The notes under the pieces: model-generated
The model's input: the letters and a program-made list of their open reading frames with translations, nothing else
Database searches by the model: none
What the model was told of the DNA's origin: nothing
In this document: positions 16,014-24,382 of the stretch, piece by piece
Position numbering within the stretch: the stretch's first letter is position 1
Layout: each line of letters begins with the position of its first letter
Assembly (NCBI RefSeq): GCF_016863655.1
Contig: NZ_BOPH01000018.1
Span: forward strand, 62,001-126,000
Reading direction: 5' to 3'
Length of the DNA stretch: 64,000 nt
Source of the DNA: Virgisporangium ochraceum
GTDB taxonomy: Bacteria > Actinomycetota > Actinomycetes > Mycobacteriales > Micromonosporaceae
Made by a program: the position numbers and the translations under genes

Positions 16014-17094
16014 CGGTGAGCTCCTTGAGCGTCGCCCACTCGTAGGTTCCGTCGCAGGGCGGGCCCTCGGCGATGCCGAGGCGCTGCTCGTCGAGGTCCA
16101 GGAGCACGGAGAAGATCGTCTCCGACCGGTCGTCGTGGGCGTCGCGCTCGTCGACGTGGCGGCAGATCGCGTTCGGGAAACCGGCGTGGTCGGCGAAAAT
16201 GTCCGCCATCGACATGCCGCCGGCCAGGAGCCGCCGGGCCCGGGCGCCGCGGAAGAACGACGAGCTGCCCAGCTCCTTCAGGTAGTCGCGCACGGCGACG
16301 TTCGTCTCCAGGTGGTTGGCGTGCGCGATGCGGCCGTGCTCGTCGGGGTGGAGCAGGCCGACATCGCCGGGCACCAGCTCCACGTCGATGATCTCGCCGC
16401 CGCCGGGTCCGTCGTGGGCCTGGCCGATCAGAAGATTGATGGACGCGCTGCGCGGGCTCGAGCACACCCTCCTCAGCGCGATCGTCAGGTCCGAGGACTC
16501 CAGCGCGGCCCGGAGGATCACGTGGTACGGCACGCCGCCGCGGGTGCCGTCCTTGTCGCAGCCGAGCATGTTGACGCACACCCCGAGGCCGGCCGAGTTC
16601 AGCCCGGCCTTGCCGAGCATGCCCGCCTCGGCCAGCGTGGCCACGGAGAAGCCGTGCTCGTCGGTGGTGGCCAGGAGCAGGGTGTACGGGCGCTGGTCGG
16701 GGTGCCAGTCCCAGTTCTGGCCGATCACGGTGCCATCGCCGATCAGGCCGAGCGCCGTGCACTCGGACGGCTCGCCCCGCTTCGAAGCGTGCGCGCCGTA
16801 CAGCAGTTCGGTGCGGCCGTTCAGCGCGTAGATCTCCTCGACGGCCACCCCGGACCCCTCGGCGACCCCGTCGAGCATCTCGGCGATCCGCGGGTGGTGC
16901 TGCCGGGTGGCCGTGCGGAACTCGGTGCCCCACCACCACACGTCGGCCCGGCTCAGACCGGCCCGGAGCTTGAACCGCTCCACATACGTCTCGTTGTTCG
17001 CGGCGATCTCTTCGGCGGCGGCGGTGCCGTAGGCGGCGCCGCACTCGGCCGGCGTTCCGGACACGGAGATCAGCGGTAGGGGGAGGGTGGCCAT
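16009..17094 (-). CDS. C45-family autoproteolytic acyltransferase/hydrolase
   Basis: 361-residue member of the AAT/C45 family (relatives of fungal isopenicillin N acyltransferase and choloylglycine-type Ntn hydrolases). Family signs are the probable nucleophile C112 in PSECTALG, which becomes N-terminal after self-cleavage, LNGRTELLYG before it, and VIGQNWDWHP after it. The segment GLNSAGLGVCVN is also typical. Actinobacterial members hydrolyse amide bonds of unknown substrates. The start at 17094 lacks a clear ribosome-binding site. It is divergent from the EphE-like hydrolase with a 56-bp gap. There is no nearby biosynthetic gene to suggest a substrate. Confidence 0.8.
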   Translation of the reverse strand: MATLPLPLISVSGTPAECGAAYGTAAAEEIAANNETYVERFKLRAGLSRADVWWWGTEFRTATRQHHPRIAEMLDGVAEGSGVAVEEIYALNGRTELLYGAHASKRGEPSECTALGLIGDGTVIGQNWDWHPDQRPYTLLLATTDEHGFSVATLAEAGMLGKAGLNSAGLGVCVNMLGCDKDGTRGGVPYHVILRAALESSDLTIALRRVCSSPRSASINLLIGQAHDGPGGGEIIDVELVPGDVGLLHPDEHGRIAHANHLETNVAVRDYLKELGSSSFFRGARARRLLAGGMSMADIFADHAGFPNAICRHVDERDAHDDRSETIFSVLLDLDEQRLGIAEGPPCDGTYEWATLKELTA

Positions 17095-17150
17095 GAATAC
17101 GACGCTAGGCGCAACCGAACCTGAAATGCCAGCCCTCTACGCTGGGCTGC

Positions 17151-18071
17151 ATGAAGCGTGCCGTGGACGACTCGGCCGTGCTCGTCGACGGCCCCTGGAC
17201 GCACCGGTTCGTCAGCGCCAACGGCACCCGGTTCCACGTGGTCGAGGCGGGCACCGGTCCGCTGGTGCTCTTCCTGCACGGCTTCCCCGAGGCCTGGTTC
17301 GCGTGGGAGCCGCAACTGACCGCCGTGGCCGACGCCGGCTTCCGGGCGGTCGCCGTCGACCTGCGCGGATACGGCGCGAGCGACAAGCCGCCCCGCGGCT
17401 ACGACGGCTACACGATGGCCGGCGACGCGGCCGGGCTCATCCGGGCGCTCGGCGAGCGCCGGGGGGTGCTGGTCGGGTCCGGGTACGGCGGCATGGTCGC
17501 CTGGTCGACGGCCTGCTTCCACCCGAAGCTCGTCCGGAGGCTCGTCGTGCTCAGCGCCGCGCATCCGCTGCGGCTGCGGGCGGGGCTTCTGGCGGACCCG
17601 CGGGGGCAGCTCGCCGCCTCGCTACCGATGCTCCGGTTCCAGGTCCCGCGGATGGAACACGTGCTGACCCGCGACGACGCGGCGGTGATCGGCGCGTACA
17701 TGCGCCGCTGGGTGGGTCCCTCGTGGCGCGACACGGCGGCGTACGCGGAGTACGAGGCCCGCTGCCGGGAGGCGTTCCGCATCCAGCAGACCGCGTTCTG
17801 CGCGCTGGAGGCGTACCGCTGGGCGGTCCGGTCGGTGCTGCGCCTGCAGGGGTACCGGTACGTGAAGCAGATGCAGCAGCCGATCGTCAGCCCGACGCTG
17901 CAGCTGCACGGTTCGGCCGACACGGCGATCCTGGCCCGCACGGCGCTGGGCTCCGGCCGGTACGTGCTGGCCGACTACGAGTGGCGGCTCCTTGACGGGG
18001 TCGGCCACTTCCCTCATCGGGAAGCGGCCGACCTGGTCACCGGTGAGATCCTCCGCTGGGCGAAGGAGTAA
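17151..18071 (+). CDS. Alpha/beta-hydrolase, EphE-like, nucleophile replaced by Gly
   Basis: 306-residue alpha/beta-hydrolase fold resembling epoxide hydrolases: oxyanion motif LFLHGFPEAWFAWEPQL (residues 40-56), then DLRGYGASDKP, a late aspartate in LHGSADTA and a catalytic-type histidine in GVGHFPHRE. The nucleophile elbow, normally GxDxG or GxSxG, reads G109-S110-G111-Y112-G113, so Gly occupies the nucleophile position. The neighbour of acs in mycobacteria is the EphE gene, which supports homology. Either it is not a classical hydrolase, or it acts by a different mechanism. No signal peptide. It ends just before a hairpin facing acs. Confidence 0.8.
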   Translation: MKRAVDDSAVLVDGPWTHRFVSANGTRFHVVEAGTGPLVLFLHGFPEAWFAWEPQLTAVADAGFRAVAVDLRGYGASDKPPRGYDGYTMAGDAAGLIRALGERRGVLVGSGYGGMVAWSTACFHPKLVRRLVVLSAAHPLRLRAGLLADPRGQLAASLPMLRFQVPRMEHVLTRDDAAVIGAYMRRWVGPSWRDTAAYAEYEARCREAFRIQQTAFCALEAYRWAVRSVLRLQGYRYVKQMQQPIVSPTLQLHGSADTAILARTALGSGRYVLADYEWRLLDGVGHFPHREAADLVTGEILRWAKE

Positions 18072-18094
18072 CCGCGCGGGCGCGCCCCGCGCGG
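18072..18094. terminator. Hairpin between EphE-like gene and acs
   Basis: CCGCGCGGG (18072-18080) and CCCGCGCGG (18086-18094) form a perfect 9-bp stem with a CGCGC loop. It directly follows one stop and precedes the end of the convergent acs gene. Confidence 0.65.
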
Positions 18095-18096
18095 CC

Positions 18097-20076
18097 TCAG
18101 TCCTCGGCTTTGCCGGTTTTCATTCCATCGGAGATCAGGTCCATCACGCTGGAGTCCTGCAGCGTGGTGACGTCGCCGAGCGAGCGGTTCTCGGCCACGT
18201 CGCGCAGCAGGCGGCGCATGATCTTGCCGGACCGGGTCTTCGGCAGCTCGGGCACCACCATGATCTGCCGGGGCTTCGCGATCGGGCCGATCGTCTTCGC
18301 GACGTGGTTGCGCAGCTCCTGGGCGAGCTCATCACCGTCGTCGACGCCACCACGCAGGATCACGAACGCCACCACGGCCTGGGTGGTGGTCGGGTCGGTG
18401 GCGCCGACCACGGCCGCCTCGGCCACCTTGGGGTGCGACACCAGCGCCGACTCGACCTCGGTCGTGGAGATGTTGTGGCCCGAGACGAGCATCACGTCGT
18501 CGACGCGGCCGAGCAGCCACAGGTGGCCGTCGTCGTCGCGCTTGGCGCCGTCGCCGGCAAAGTAGATCCACTCGTCGCCGTTGCCGGCGCCGGCACCGAA
18601 CCGGGACCAGTACGTGTCGATGAACCGCTGGTCGTCGCCCCAGATCGTGCGCAGCATGCTCGGCCACGGCTCGCGGATCACCAGGAAGCCGCCGCCACCG
18701 GCGGGCACCGACTTCGCCTCGTCGTCGACCACGTCGGCGGAGATGCCGGGCAGCGGGGTCATCGCCGAGCCCGGCTTCGCGCTCGTCACACCGGGTAGCG
18801 GGGAGATCATGATCGCGCCGGTTTCCGTCTGCCACCACGTGTCGACGACCGGGGTCCTGTCGCCGCCGATGTTCTTCCGGTACCAGATCCAGGCCTCGGG
18901 GTTGATCGGCTCGCCGACGCTGCCGATCAGCCGCAGCGACGACAGGTCGAACTTCGCCGGGATGTCGTCGCCCCACTTCATGAACGTGCGGATCGCGGTG
19001 GGCGCGGTGTAGAGCAGCGTGACCTTGTACTTGTCGACGATCTCCCAGAACCGGCCGCGGTGCGGCGTGTCGGGGGTGCCCTCGTAGATGACCTGCGTGG
19101 CGCCGTTCGACAGCGGCCCGTACACGATGTAGCTGTGCCCGGTGACCCAGCCGATGTCGGCGGTGCACCAGTACACGTCGGTGTCGGGCTTGAGGTCGAA
19201 GACCGCGTTGTAGGTCCAGCTGGCCTGGGTGAGGTAGCCGCCGCTGGTGTGCAGGATGCCCTTGGGCTTCGCGGTGGTGCCGCTGGTGTACAGGATGAAC
19301 AGCGGGTTCTCGGCGTCGAACGGCTGGGCGGTGTGGGCGGTGTCGGCCCGCTCGACCGTCTCGTGCCACCAGACGTCGCGGCCCTCGGTCCAGGCCACGT
19401 CCTCGCCGGTGCGCCGCACGACGAGCACCTTCTCGACGCTGGGGCAGCGTTCGGCGGCCTCGTCGACGGTCGGCTTGAGCGCGCTCGGCTTGCCCCGGCG
19501 GTAGCCGCCGTCGGCGGTGATCACGACCTTGGCGTTGGCGTCGTCGATGCGTCCCGACAGCGCCTCGACGCTGAACCCGCCGAACACCACGCTGTGGGTG
19601 GCGCCGAGCCGCGCGCACGCCAGCATCGCGACGACGGCCTCCGGGATCATCGGCAGGTAGATCGCGACCCGGTCGCCGGCGGACACACCGAGGTCGGTGA
19701 GCGCGTTGGCGGCCTGGTTGACCAGCTGCTGCAGGTCGGCGTACGTGATCTCGCGGGTGTCGCCGGCGGGCTCGCCCTCCCAGTAGATGGCGACCTTGCT
19801 GCCGCGGCCGGCCTCGACGTGCCGGTCGACGCAGTTGTACGCCACGTTGAGCTGCCCGCCGATGAACCACTTCGCGAACGGCGGGTTCGACCAGTCGAGA
19901 ACCTCCGACCACTCCTGGTTCCAGTGCAGCCGCTTCGCCTGCTCGGCCCAGAACCCGAGCCGGTCCTCCGTGGCCCGGTCGTAGGCCTCGGCCTTGACGT
20001 TCGCGTTGGCCGCCAGCTCGTCGGGCGGCGGGAACTGCCGTGTCTCGCTGAGCAGGTTGGCAAGGGTGTCAGCCAT
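18097..20076 (-). CDS. acs: Acetyl-CoA synthetase (AMP-forming)
   Basis: Converts acetate, ATP and CoA to acetyl-CoA via acetyl-adenylate. The 659-residue protein has full family length. The ATP-binding loop is [11 protein letters not shown] (residues 263-273), followed by [16 protein letters not shown], the adenylate motif DTWWQTETG and the hinge [16 protein letters not shown]. The regulatory lysine sits in [12 protein letters not shown] (K618), the residue acetylated by Pat-type enzymes in other bacteria. ATG at 20076 is supported by AAGGAG seven to eight bases upstream. It is divergent from the Fic-like gene. Post-translational control by lysine acylation is inferred from the conserved site. 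Confidence 0.96.
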   Translation of the reverse strand: MADTLANLLSETRQFPPPDELAANANVKAEAYDRATEDRLGFWAEQAKRLHWNQEWSEVLDWSNPPFAKWFIGGQLNVAYNCVDRHVEAGRGSKVAIYWEGEPAGDTREITYADLQQLVNQAANALTDLGVSAGDRVAIYLPMIPEAVVAMLACARLGATHSVVFGGFSVEALSGRIDDANAKVVITADGGYRRGKPSALKPTVDEAAERCPSVEKVLVVRRTGEDVAWTEGRDVWWHETVERADTAHTAQPFDAENPLFILYTSGTTAKPKGILHTSGGYLTQASWTYNAVFDLKPDTDVYWCTADIGWVTGHSYIVYGPLSNGATQVIYEGTPDTPHRGRFWEIVDKYKVTLLYTAPTAIRTFMKWGDDIPAKFDLSSLRLIGSVGEPINPEAWIWYRKNIGGDRTPVVDTWWQTETGAIMISPLPGVTSAKPGSAMTPLPGISADVVDDEAKSVPAGGGGFLVIREPWPSMLRTIWGDDQRFIDTYWSRFGAGAGNGDEWIYFAGDGAKRDDDGHLWLLGRVDDVMLVSGHNISTTEVESALVSHPKVAEAAVVGATDPTTTQAVVAFVILRGGVDDGDELAQELRNHVAKTIGPIAKPRQIMVVPELPKTRSGKIMRRLLRDVAENRSLGDVTTLQDSSVMDLISDGMKTGKAED

Positions 20077-20217
20077 ACGGCAGCTCCTTTGTCGGGGTGG
20101 TGATTCGGCGGCTCACTCCGTCCCTAAACCTAATCCTGGGCTGCTGGGAGGGCGAGTTGCGGTATGGACCGTGCGCCCAGCGGACGTCGCCGCGCGCTGT
20201 AGTGAGACGATTGCTCG

Positions 20218-20958
20218 ATGATTCGCGACGCGCTGGCCCCGCTGCTCGCGTTGGCCGACGTGTCGGAGGCGATCGAGGAGGCCCGCTCCGCCGCCGACGC
20301 GGCGTTCGCGCATCGCGCTCTCCGCCGCGGAACGGCGCGTATCGAACGCATCGCCGCCGAGGTCACCCTGCAGAACGCGGTCGCGAGCGCCGCGCTCGAA
20401 GGATCGAAATGGGACCCGGACGGCGTGCGCGCCGGAACCGTGACCGACCCGGTCCTGCAGGGCGCGCTGCGGGTCTCGGCCGAGGCGCTCGCGCTGGCGC
20501 CGCGGTGGCTGAAGGCGCCGCCACAGGTGATGACCCGGTTGCACATCCTGGCCGCGCGCGGGGTGGTGGCCGATCTCGGCCGGCCGGCTCCGCACGGCGG
20601 CACGGCGCGGCTGCTCGCGCTGGGTCCGGTGCTGAACTCGTCGGCGCCGGCGCTGTTGCGGTGCGCGGTGGTCCATGGCGAGCTGCTCGCGTTGCGGGCG
20701 TTCGAGGGGCCCAACGGGGTGGTCGCGCGGGGTGCGGGCCGGCTCACGTTGATCGCCGCCGGGCTCGATCCCCGCGGGCTCCTTCCGGTGGACGTGGGTC
20801 ATCTGGACCGGGAGCCGGAGTACCTCGGTGCCGCCGGCGCGTTCGCGACCGGAACGCCCGACGGGCTGCGGTCCTGGATCAGGCACTGCGCGTCGGCGGT
20901 GACCGCCGCGGCGGGTGCGTTGTCGCGGATCTGCGACGAGACTCCCCTAGTGTCGTGA
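20218..20958 (+). CDS. Fic-fold-like protein with degenerate active site
   Basis: 246-residue mostly helical protein. Two segments look like remnants of a Fic domain: SAALEG (residues 57-62) matches the class II inhibitory motif (S/T)xxxE(G/N), and residues 153-171 (HGELLALRAFEGPNGVVAR) align with the Fic core, where HPFxDGNGRxxR would be expected. The catalytic His is Arg160, and GNGR reads GPNGVVAR, so AMP-transfer activity is unlikely. Homologues occupy this acs/HAD neighbourhood in other actinobacteria and are often labelled oxidoreductase without evidence. The Fic relation is my inference from motif spacing. ATG start at 20218; no strong ribosome-binding site is seen. Confidence 0.6.
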   Translation: MIRDALAPLLALADVSEAIEEARSAADAAFAHRALRRGTARIERIAAEVTLQNAVASAALEGSKWDPDGVRAGTVTDPVLQGALRVSAEALALAPRWLKAPPQVMTRLHILAARGVVADLGRPAPHGGTARLLALGPVLNSSAPALLRCAVVHGELLALRAFEGPNGVVARGAGRLTLIAAGLDPRGLLPVDVGHLDREPEYLGAAGAFATGTPDGLRSWIRHCASAVTAAAGALSRICDETPLVS

Positions 20959-21023
20959 GCCGTCGAGGGACCGGTGTCACTGCGCGTGGCGCAAGCGCCG
21001 TCTTGGCGGGGTTCGGGTGCCTC

Positions 21024-21087
21024 TTGATCGTGGTTTGAGGAACGAACCTGCAGCGTGACTTCACTTCGTTCCTCAAACAGCGATCAG
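21024..21087. repeat. REP-like palindrome, family copy 1
   Basis: Left arm 21024-21046 and right arm 21065-21087 are inverted copies matching at 20 of 23 positions, with an 18-base loop. The arm core GGTTTGAGGAACGAA recurs, with one changed base, near 63384-63411 in the window, also between genes. Confidence 0.7.
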
Positions 21088-21159
21088 GGCGGCGAAATGC
21101 CGGCTTTGTCTGGCCGCCGACGGGACTCCCCTGGAACCGACACTCCCCTGGAACGTGGA

Positions 21160-21186
21160 GACGGCGCCCGCTCGAGGGGCGCCGTC
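21160..21186. terminator. Hairpin downstream of the HAD gene
   Basis: GACGGCGCCC (21160-21169) and GGGCGCCGTC (21177-21186) pair perfectly around a 7-base loop. It lies 157 bp past the end of the minus-strand HAD gene and 200 bp past the plus-strand Fic-like gene. Confidence 0.5.
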
Positions 21187-21342
21187 AAACCCACGTCCTA
21201 CCGGGTTACCAGGCGTGCACCTTGGGTTCGCAACCAGCAGCCCTGGTGAGGTTCCGCTGGAGCGTGCCTGACGCGGCTGTTCGCTCGTGGGTGCCCGGAG
21301 GCCGTGCCGGGCGGTGGGGCCCGTATGTCTGTTGGTACGCCT

Positions 21343-22158
21343 CTACCGGCTGGTAAGCAAGGTCTGTGCGGCCCTCGCTTTGCGCGCGCGACCCCAAAGG
21401 ATGAGTCCGGTGGCGACCCCCGCGGCCGCAACGAGCACAGCCGCGGTGACCGGCACCGCTGGGCGCTCGCGCCACCGGCGGGCCAGCGGCACCGGGTGGC
21501 GGAACTCCAGCATCGGCCAGCCGCGTTCGGTGGCGACCCGGCGCAGCGCCCGGTCGGGGTTGACGGCGGTGGGGTGGCCGACGCAGCTCAGCAACGGCAC
21601 GTCGGTGATCGAGTCGGAGTACGCGAACGACTCCGCGAGGTCGTAGCCGCGCTCGGCGGCCATCTTCTGCACCTCGGTGACCTTGTTCTCCCCGGCCGCG
21701 TAGAAGTCGATGTCGCCCGTGTAGCAGCCGTCGTGGACCACCATGCGCGAGGCGATGACGTCGGTGACCCCAAGGGCCTCGCCGATCGGCTTGACCATCA
21801 CGTCGCCGGACCCGGAGACCAGCACGACGTCGCGGCCGGCCGCGCGGTGCTCGCCGATCAGCGCCGCCGCCTCGGCGTACACGTACGGCGTGATCAGCTC
21901 CTCCAGCGTCTCCTGGACGATCTGCTCGACCTGCTCGACACGCCAGCCCTTGCACAGCTCGGCGAGGTAGTCACGGGTGCGGGCCATGCCCACCTCGTCG
22001 CTGCCACCCATGCGTTGCAGGAGCTTGCCGTAGGCGCCCTTGATCACGTCACGACGGTTGATCAGCCCGTCGCGGTAGAACGGCCGTCCGAACGCCATGG
22101 CGCTCGATTTCGCGATGACGGTCTTGTCCAGGTCGAAGAATGCGGCACTCCCACCCAC
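21343..22158 (-). CDS. HAD-IB family hydrolase (SerB-like phosphatase)
   Basis: 271-residue HAD-superfamily phosphatase. Motif I is FFDLDKTV (nucleophile D9, general acid D11), motif II VLVSGSGDVM, motif III the lysine in AGENKVTEV, and motif IV YSDSITDVPLL. The C-terminus adds a hydrophobic helix (AVPVTAAVLVAAAGVATGLI) and a basic tail, so the enzyme is probably membrane-tethered. The GTG at 22158 is chosen because it starts the conserved VGGSAAFFDLD segment; a longer frame from 22302 would overlap the MFS gene end and encodes unrelated residues. Relatives resemble phosphoserine or lysophospholipid phosphatases. The true substrate is unknown. Confidence 0.85.
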   Translation of the reverse strand: MGGSAAFFDLDKTVIAKSSAMAFGRPFYRDGLINRRDVIKGAYGKLLQRMGGSDEVGMARTRDYLAELCKGWRVEQVEQIVQETLEELITPYVYAEAAALIGEHRAAGRDVVLVSGSGDVMVKPIGEALGVTDVIASRMVVHDGCYTGDIDFYAAGENKVTEVQKMAAERGYDLAESFAYSDSITDVPLLSCVGHPTAVNPDRALRRVATERGWPMLEFRHPVPLARRWRERPAVPVTAAVLVAAAGVATGLILWGRARKARAAQTLLTSR

Positions 22159-22298
22159 GGCGGGGAGTCTAGCTGTACCGACCCAATGTTCCGGGGGTAC
22201 ATCTATCGGGTTACTGATCAAATCTGAACCGCGTGTTAAGACCGGCCTACTCGACGTGTGCCGTGTGGCTCGTGCATGCTTACGTATGCGACACCGAC

Positions 22299-23621
22299 TC
22301 ACGTCTTGGCGGTGTTGCCCTGATTGACGCTCGGCGGCTGCATCCCCCCGCTGTCGCCGAGTGGGTTCGGCTCAAACCCCCCGGAGCCGGACTCATTGGC
22401 GACCCCCGTCTCCCCCGACGGGGGTCGTCCCTTCTCGCCGTCGGTTCTCGCTGGCCCGTCCGCTGTGACGAGCCCGACCGCCGCGACCAGCGCAGCCGTG
22501 AGGTAGAGCCCGGCCTGGACGTTGAGCAGCGCCACCAGGTCGACCCGGTCGCCCAGCAGGCCGCCCGCGATCATTCCGATCGCCTGGCCGGCCGCGAACA
22601 CCGTGGTGAGCGCGCCGAACACCCGCCCGACCCGGTTTCCGCCGGCCTCCTGGAGCGCGCTGAACAGCCCGGTCACCGCGACCACTCCGGGCGCGCCCAC
22701 GACCACGAACAGCACGACGTAGACCGGCGTCTCGGTGGTCACCAGGGAGCCGTTCCAGGTCAGCAGGCCGACGACGCCGAACGCCGCCATGCCGGCGGCG
22801 GCCAGCACGCCGGCCCGGCAGCGCCGCGCCAGCAGCCCGAGCAGCAGGCCGGCCGCGATCGCGCCGATCGCCTGGACCCCGCGCAGCAGGCCGGCCTCGT
22901 CGGCCCCGCCGTGCAGTTCCCGGTACACGAACGGAACGAACAGCACCACGAACATGCCCTGTGCGACGGCCGACAGGCCCGCCACGACGAGCCCGGCCCG
23001 GATCCGTCGGTGGTCGTAGCCGGCACCGCCGCCGACCTCGGTGGTGCCCGACGCCCGGGTGCCCTGTCCGGTCCGGATCCGGGCGTACAGCACCGCCGCC
23101 AGCCCGAAGCTCACCGCGTCGACGACCACGATCGTCGGCAGGTCGCCCAGCGCGAGCAGCAGGCCGCCGAGCGGGCCACCCACCAGTCGGCCGAGATTGC
23201 CGGTGAGCGCCAGCAGGGAGTTCGCCTGCACCAGGTGCTCGCGCGGGGTGACCGCGGGTACCAGGGCGTTGCGGGTGGGCTCGGTGAACGTGGCAAGCCC
23301 GGCCTGCACGGCGATCACGGCGTACACGACCCACAGCCGGCCGCCCGCGAACAGCAGCGGCAGCAGCGTGGCGGCCTGCGCGACCGACAGCCAGATCAGC
23401 GCCCGTCGCCGGTTCCACCGGTCGGCGAGGCGGCCCGCGAACGTACCCAGGAGGATCGGTGGAACCAGCTCACCGAGGAACGCGATCGCGGTGCCGAGCG
23501 TCGACCCGGTGATCTCGTAGACCAGGATCGGCAGCGCCACCAGCAGCAGCCAGTCTCCGGTCTCCGAGATCAGCCCGGCCGCGAGCAGGTTGCGGTAGTC
23601 GCGGCCGCGCAGCGCCGTCAC
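22299..23621 (-). CDS. Major facilitator superfamily transporter
   Basis: 440-residue protein with about 12 hydrophobic helices. The loop between helices 2 and 3 reads GTFAGRLADRWNRRRALI, the MFS GxLaDrxGrr signature, and similar drug-efflux-type sequence follows (RNALVPAVTPREHLVQANSL). The C-terminal 50 residues are polar and disordered. It starts with GTG at 23621, overlapping the stop of the ArsR-family gene by 4 bp (GTGA), so the two form an operon. Expected role: export of a small molecule sensed by the regulator. Similar proteins belong to the enterobactin-exporter/MFS_3 group. Substrate unknown. Confidence 0.85.
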   Translation of the reverse strand: MTALRGRDYRNLLAAGLISETGDWLLLVALPILVYEITGSTLGTAIAFLGELVPPILLGTFAGRLADRWNRRRALIWLSVAQAATLLPLLFAGGRLWVVYAVIAVQAGLATFTEPTRNALVPAVTPREHLVQANSLLALTGNLGRLVGGPLGGLLLALGDLPTIVVVDAVSFGLAAVLYARIRTGQGTRASGTTEVGGGAGYDHRRIRAGLVVAGLSAVAQGMFVVLFVPFVYRELHGGADEAGLLRGVQAIGAIAAGLLLGLLARRCRAGVLAAAGMAAFGVVGLLTWNGSLVTTETPVYVVLFVVVGAPGVVAVTGLFSALQEAGGNRVGRVFGALTTVFAAGQAIGMIAGGLLGDRVDLVALLNVQAGLYLTAALVAAVGLVTADGPARTDGEKGRPPSGETGVANESGSGGFEPNPLGDSGGMQPPSVNQGNTAKT

Positions 23622-24214
23622 CGCCCGGCCTCCGGTCCGGCCTCCAGGCTGAAGGCGTTCAGACCCAGGTGGACCAGGTCGGCGCCGTCGACCTGGCCCC
23701 TCGTGGCCGCGATGTAGGGGCGGATCAGGGCGTCGAGGCGCTTGCCCAGTTCTTCGAGCTCGGCGGGCGTCATCCGCAGCGTGTACGTGGACAGGCCGCC
23801 GACCTCGCGCCAGGCCGGGTCGATGTCGTCGATGCGGCCCAGGTACTCGCGGGCGAGCCGGTGGTCGCGCTGGAGGCTGATCGCGGCGAGGGTCCTGCCC
23901 TGCGGCCCGGACTCGAACGAGAACCCGGTGATCGTGGCGCGCCACGGCCGCTCGCGGTTGTCGCCCTCGTCGTCGGTCTCGCCTTTGGGGACCGGCTCCA
24001 CGAGGCCGTGGCGGGCCAGGTAACGCAGGTGGTAGCTGCAGTTCGAGGGGGTGTCGCCCACGGCGCGGGCGCACTGCGAGGCGGTGGCCGGACCGTCGGA
24101 CATGAGGTGGTTCAGCAGGTCGAGCCGGAGCGGGTGCGCCAGGGCGGCGAGCTCGTCGGGTTCGGAGACGACACGGCGCGACTGGCTGTTCTCCGGCACG
24201 GCGTCCACCCCCAT
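23618..24214 (-). CDS. ArsR-family (HTH_20) transcriptional regulator
   Basis: 198-residue winged-helix regulator. The DNA-binding part is at residues about 20-80 (PDELAALAHPLRLDLLNHLM, ASQCARAVGDTPSNCSYHLR, LARHGLVEPV). The long C-terminal half (ERPWRATITGFSFES onward) is typical of the ArsR-like regulators paired with MFS exporters. ATG at 24214 is preferred over GTG at 24247 because GAAAGGG lies eight bases upstream; this places the ribosome-binding site inside an operator. Twin 19-bp palindromes at 24214-24232 and 24258-24276 strongly suggest autorepression. No metal-binding cysteine pair is visible, so a metal ligand is unlikely. Confidence 0.85.
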   Translation of the reverse strand: MGVDAVPENSQSRRVVSEPDELAALAHPLRLDLLNHLMSDGPATASQCARAVGDTPSNCSYHLRYLARHGLVEPVPKGETDDEGDNRERPWRATITGFSFESGPQGRTLAAISLQRDHRLAREYLGRIDDIDPAWREVGGLSTYTLRMTPAELEELGKRLDALIRPYIAATRGQVDGADLVHLGLNAFSLEAGPEAGR

Positions 24215-24232
24215 CTGAAAGACCCTTTCAGA
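24214..24232. promoter_or_regulatory. Operator palindrome O1 overlapping the ArsR-gene start
   Basis: TCTGAAAGACCCTTTCAGA: perfect 8-bp arms TCTGAAAG/CTTTCAGA around 3 bases. It abuts the ATG of the regulator and includes its ribosome-binding site, so binding would block transcription or translation. Confidence 0.75.
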
Positions 24233-24257
24233 TCGACCGTACGCCACTTCGACAGAT

Positions 24258-24276
24258 TCTGAAAGGGTCTTTCAGA
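24258..24276. promoter_or_regulatory. Operator palindrome O2
   Basis: TCTGAAAGGGTCTTTCAGA, the exact reverse complement of O1, with centres 44 bp apart (about four helical turns). Two matching sites in one leader argue for cooperative repression of the ArsR/MFS operon. O2 also lies about 107 bp before the divergent pilus operon. Confidence 0.75.
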
Positions 24277-24300
24277 GTCATCGACACGCGTCGTGCTCCC

Positions 24301-24328
24301 TTGTCCACAAGGACCCTCGCTGTCCACA
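24301..24328 (+). promoter_or_regulatory. Two DnaA-box-like sites before the pilus operon
   Basis: TTGTCCACA (24301-24309) equals the preferred actinobacterial DnaA box, and CTGTCCACA (24320-24328) differs in one base. They are in the same orientation, 19 bp apart, in the leader of the Ssd/Tad operon. Confidence 0.35.
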
Positions 24329-24382
24329 GATCCGCCCTTTCCCACCGGCGGCGGCCGCGGTCCGGGCGCTGGAGTGTGCGGC

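Larger units (their letters stand above)
20959..21342. other. Intergenic region with palindromic repeats
   Basis: 384 bp between convergent genes with no convincing coding frame. It holds the 21024-21087 palindrome, a short direct repeat of CTCCCCTGGAAC (about 21126-21153), and a perfect 10-bp hairpin at 21160-21186. It reads as a graveyard of small repeat elements. Confidence 0.6.

Noticed and set aside
20959..21342. Insertion-sequence remnant
   Set aside because: No transposase fragment is readable in any frame; only short palindromic elements are present.
22159..22302. Longer N-terminus for the HAD-IB hydrolase, from an upstream ATG at 22302
   Set aside because: The extra residues are unlike the family, overlap the end of the MFS gene, and lack a ribosome-binding site; GTG 22158 begins at the conserved core.
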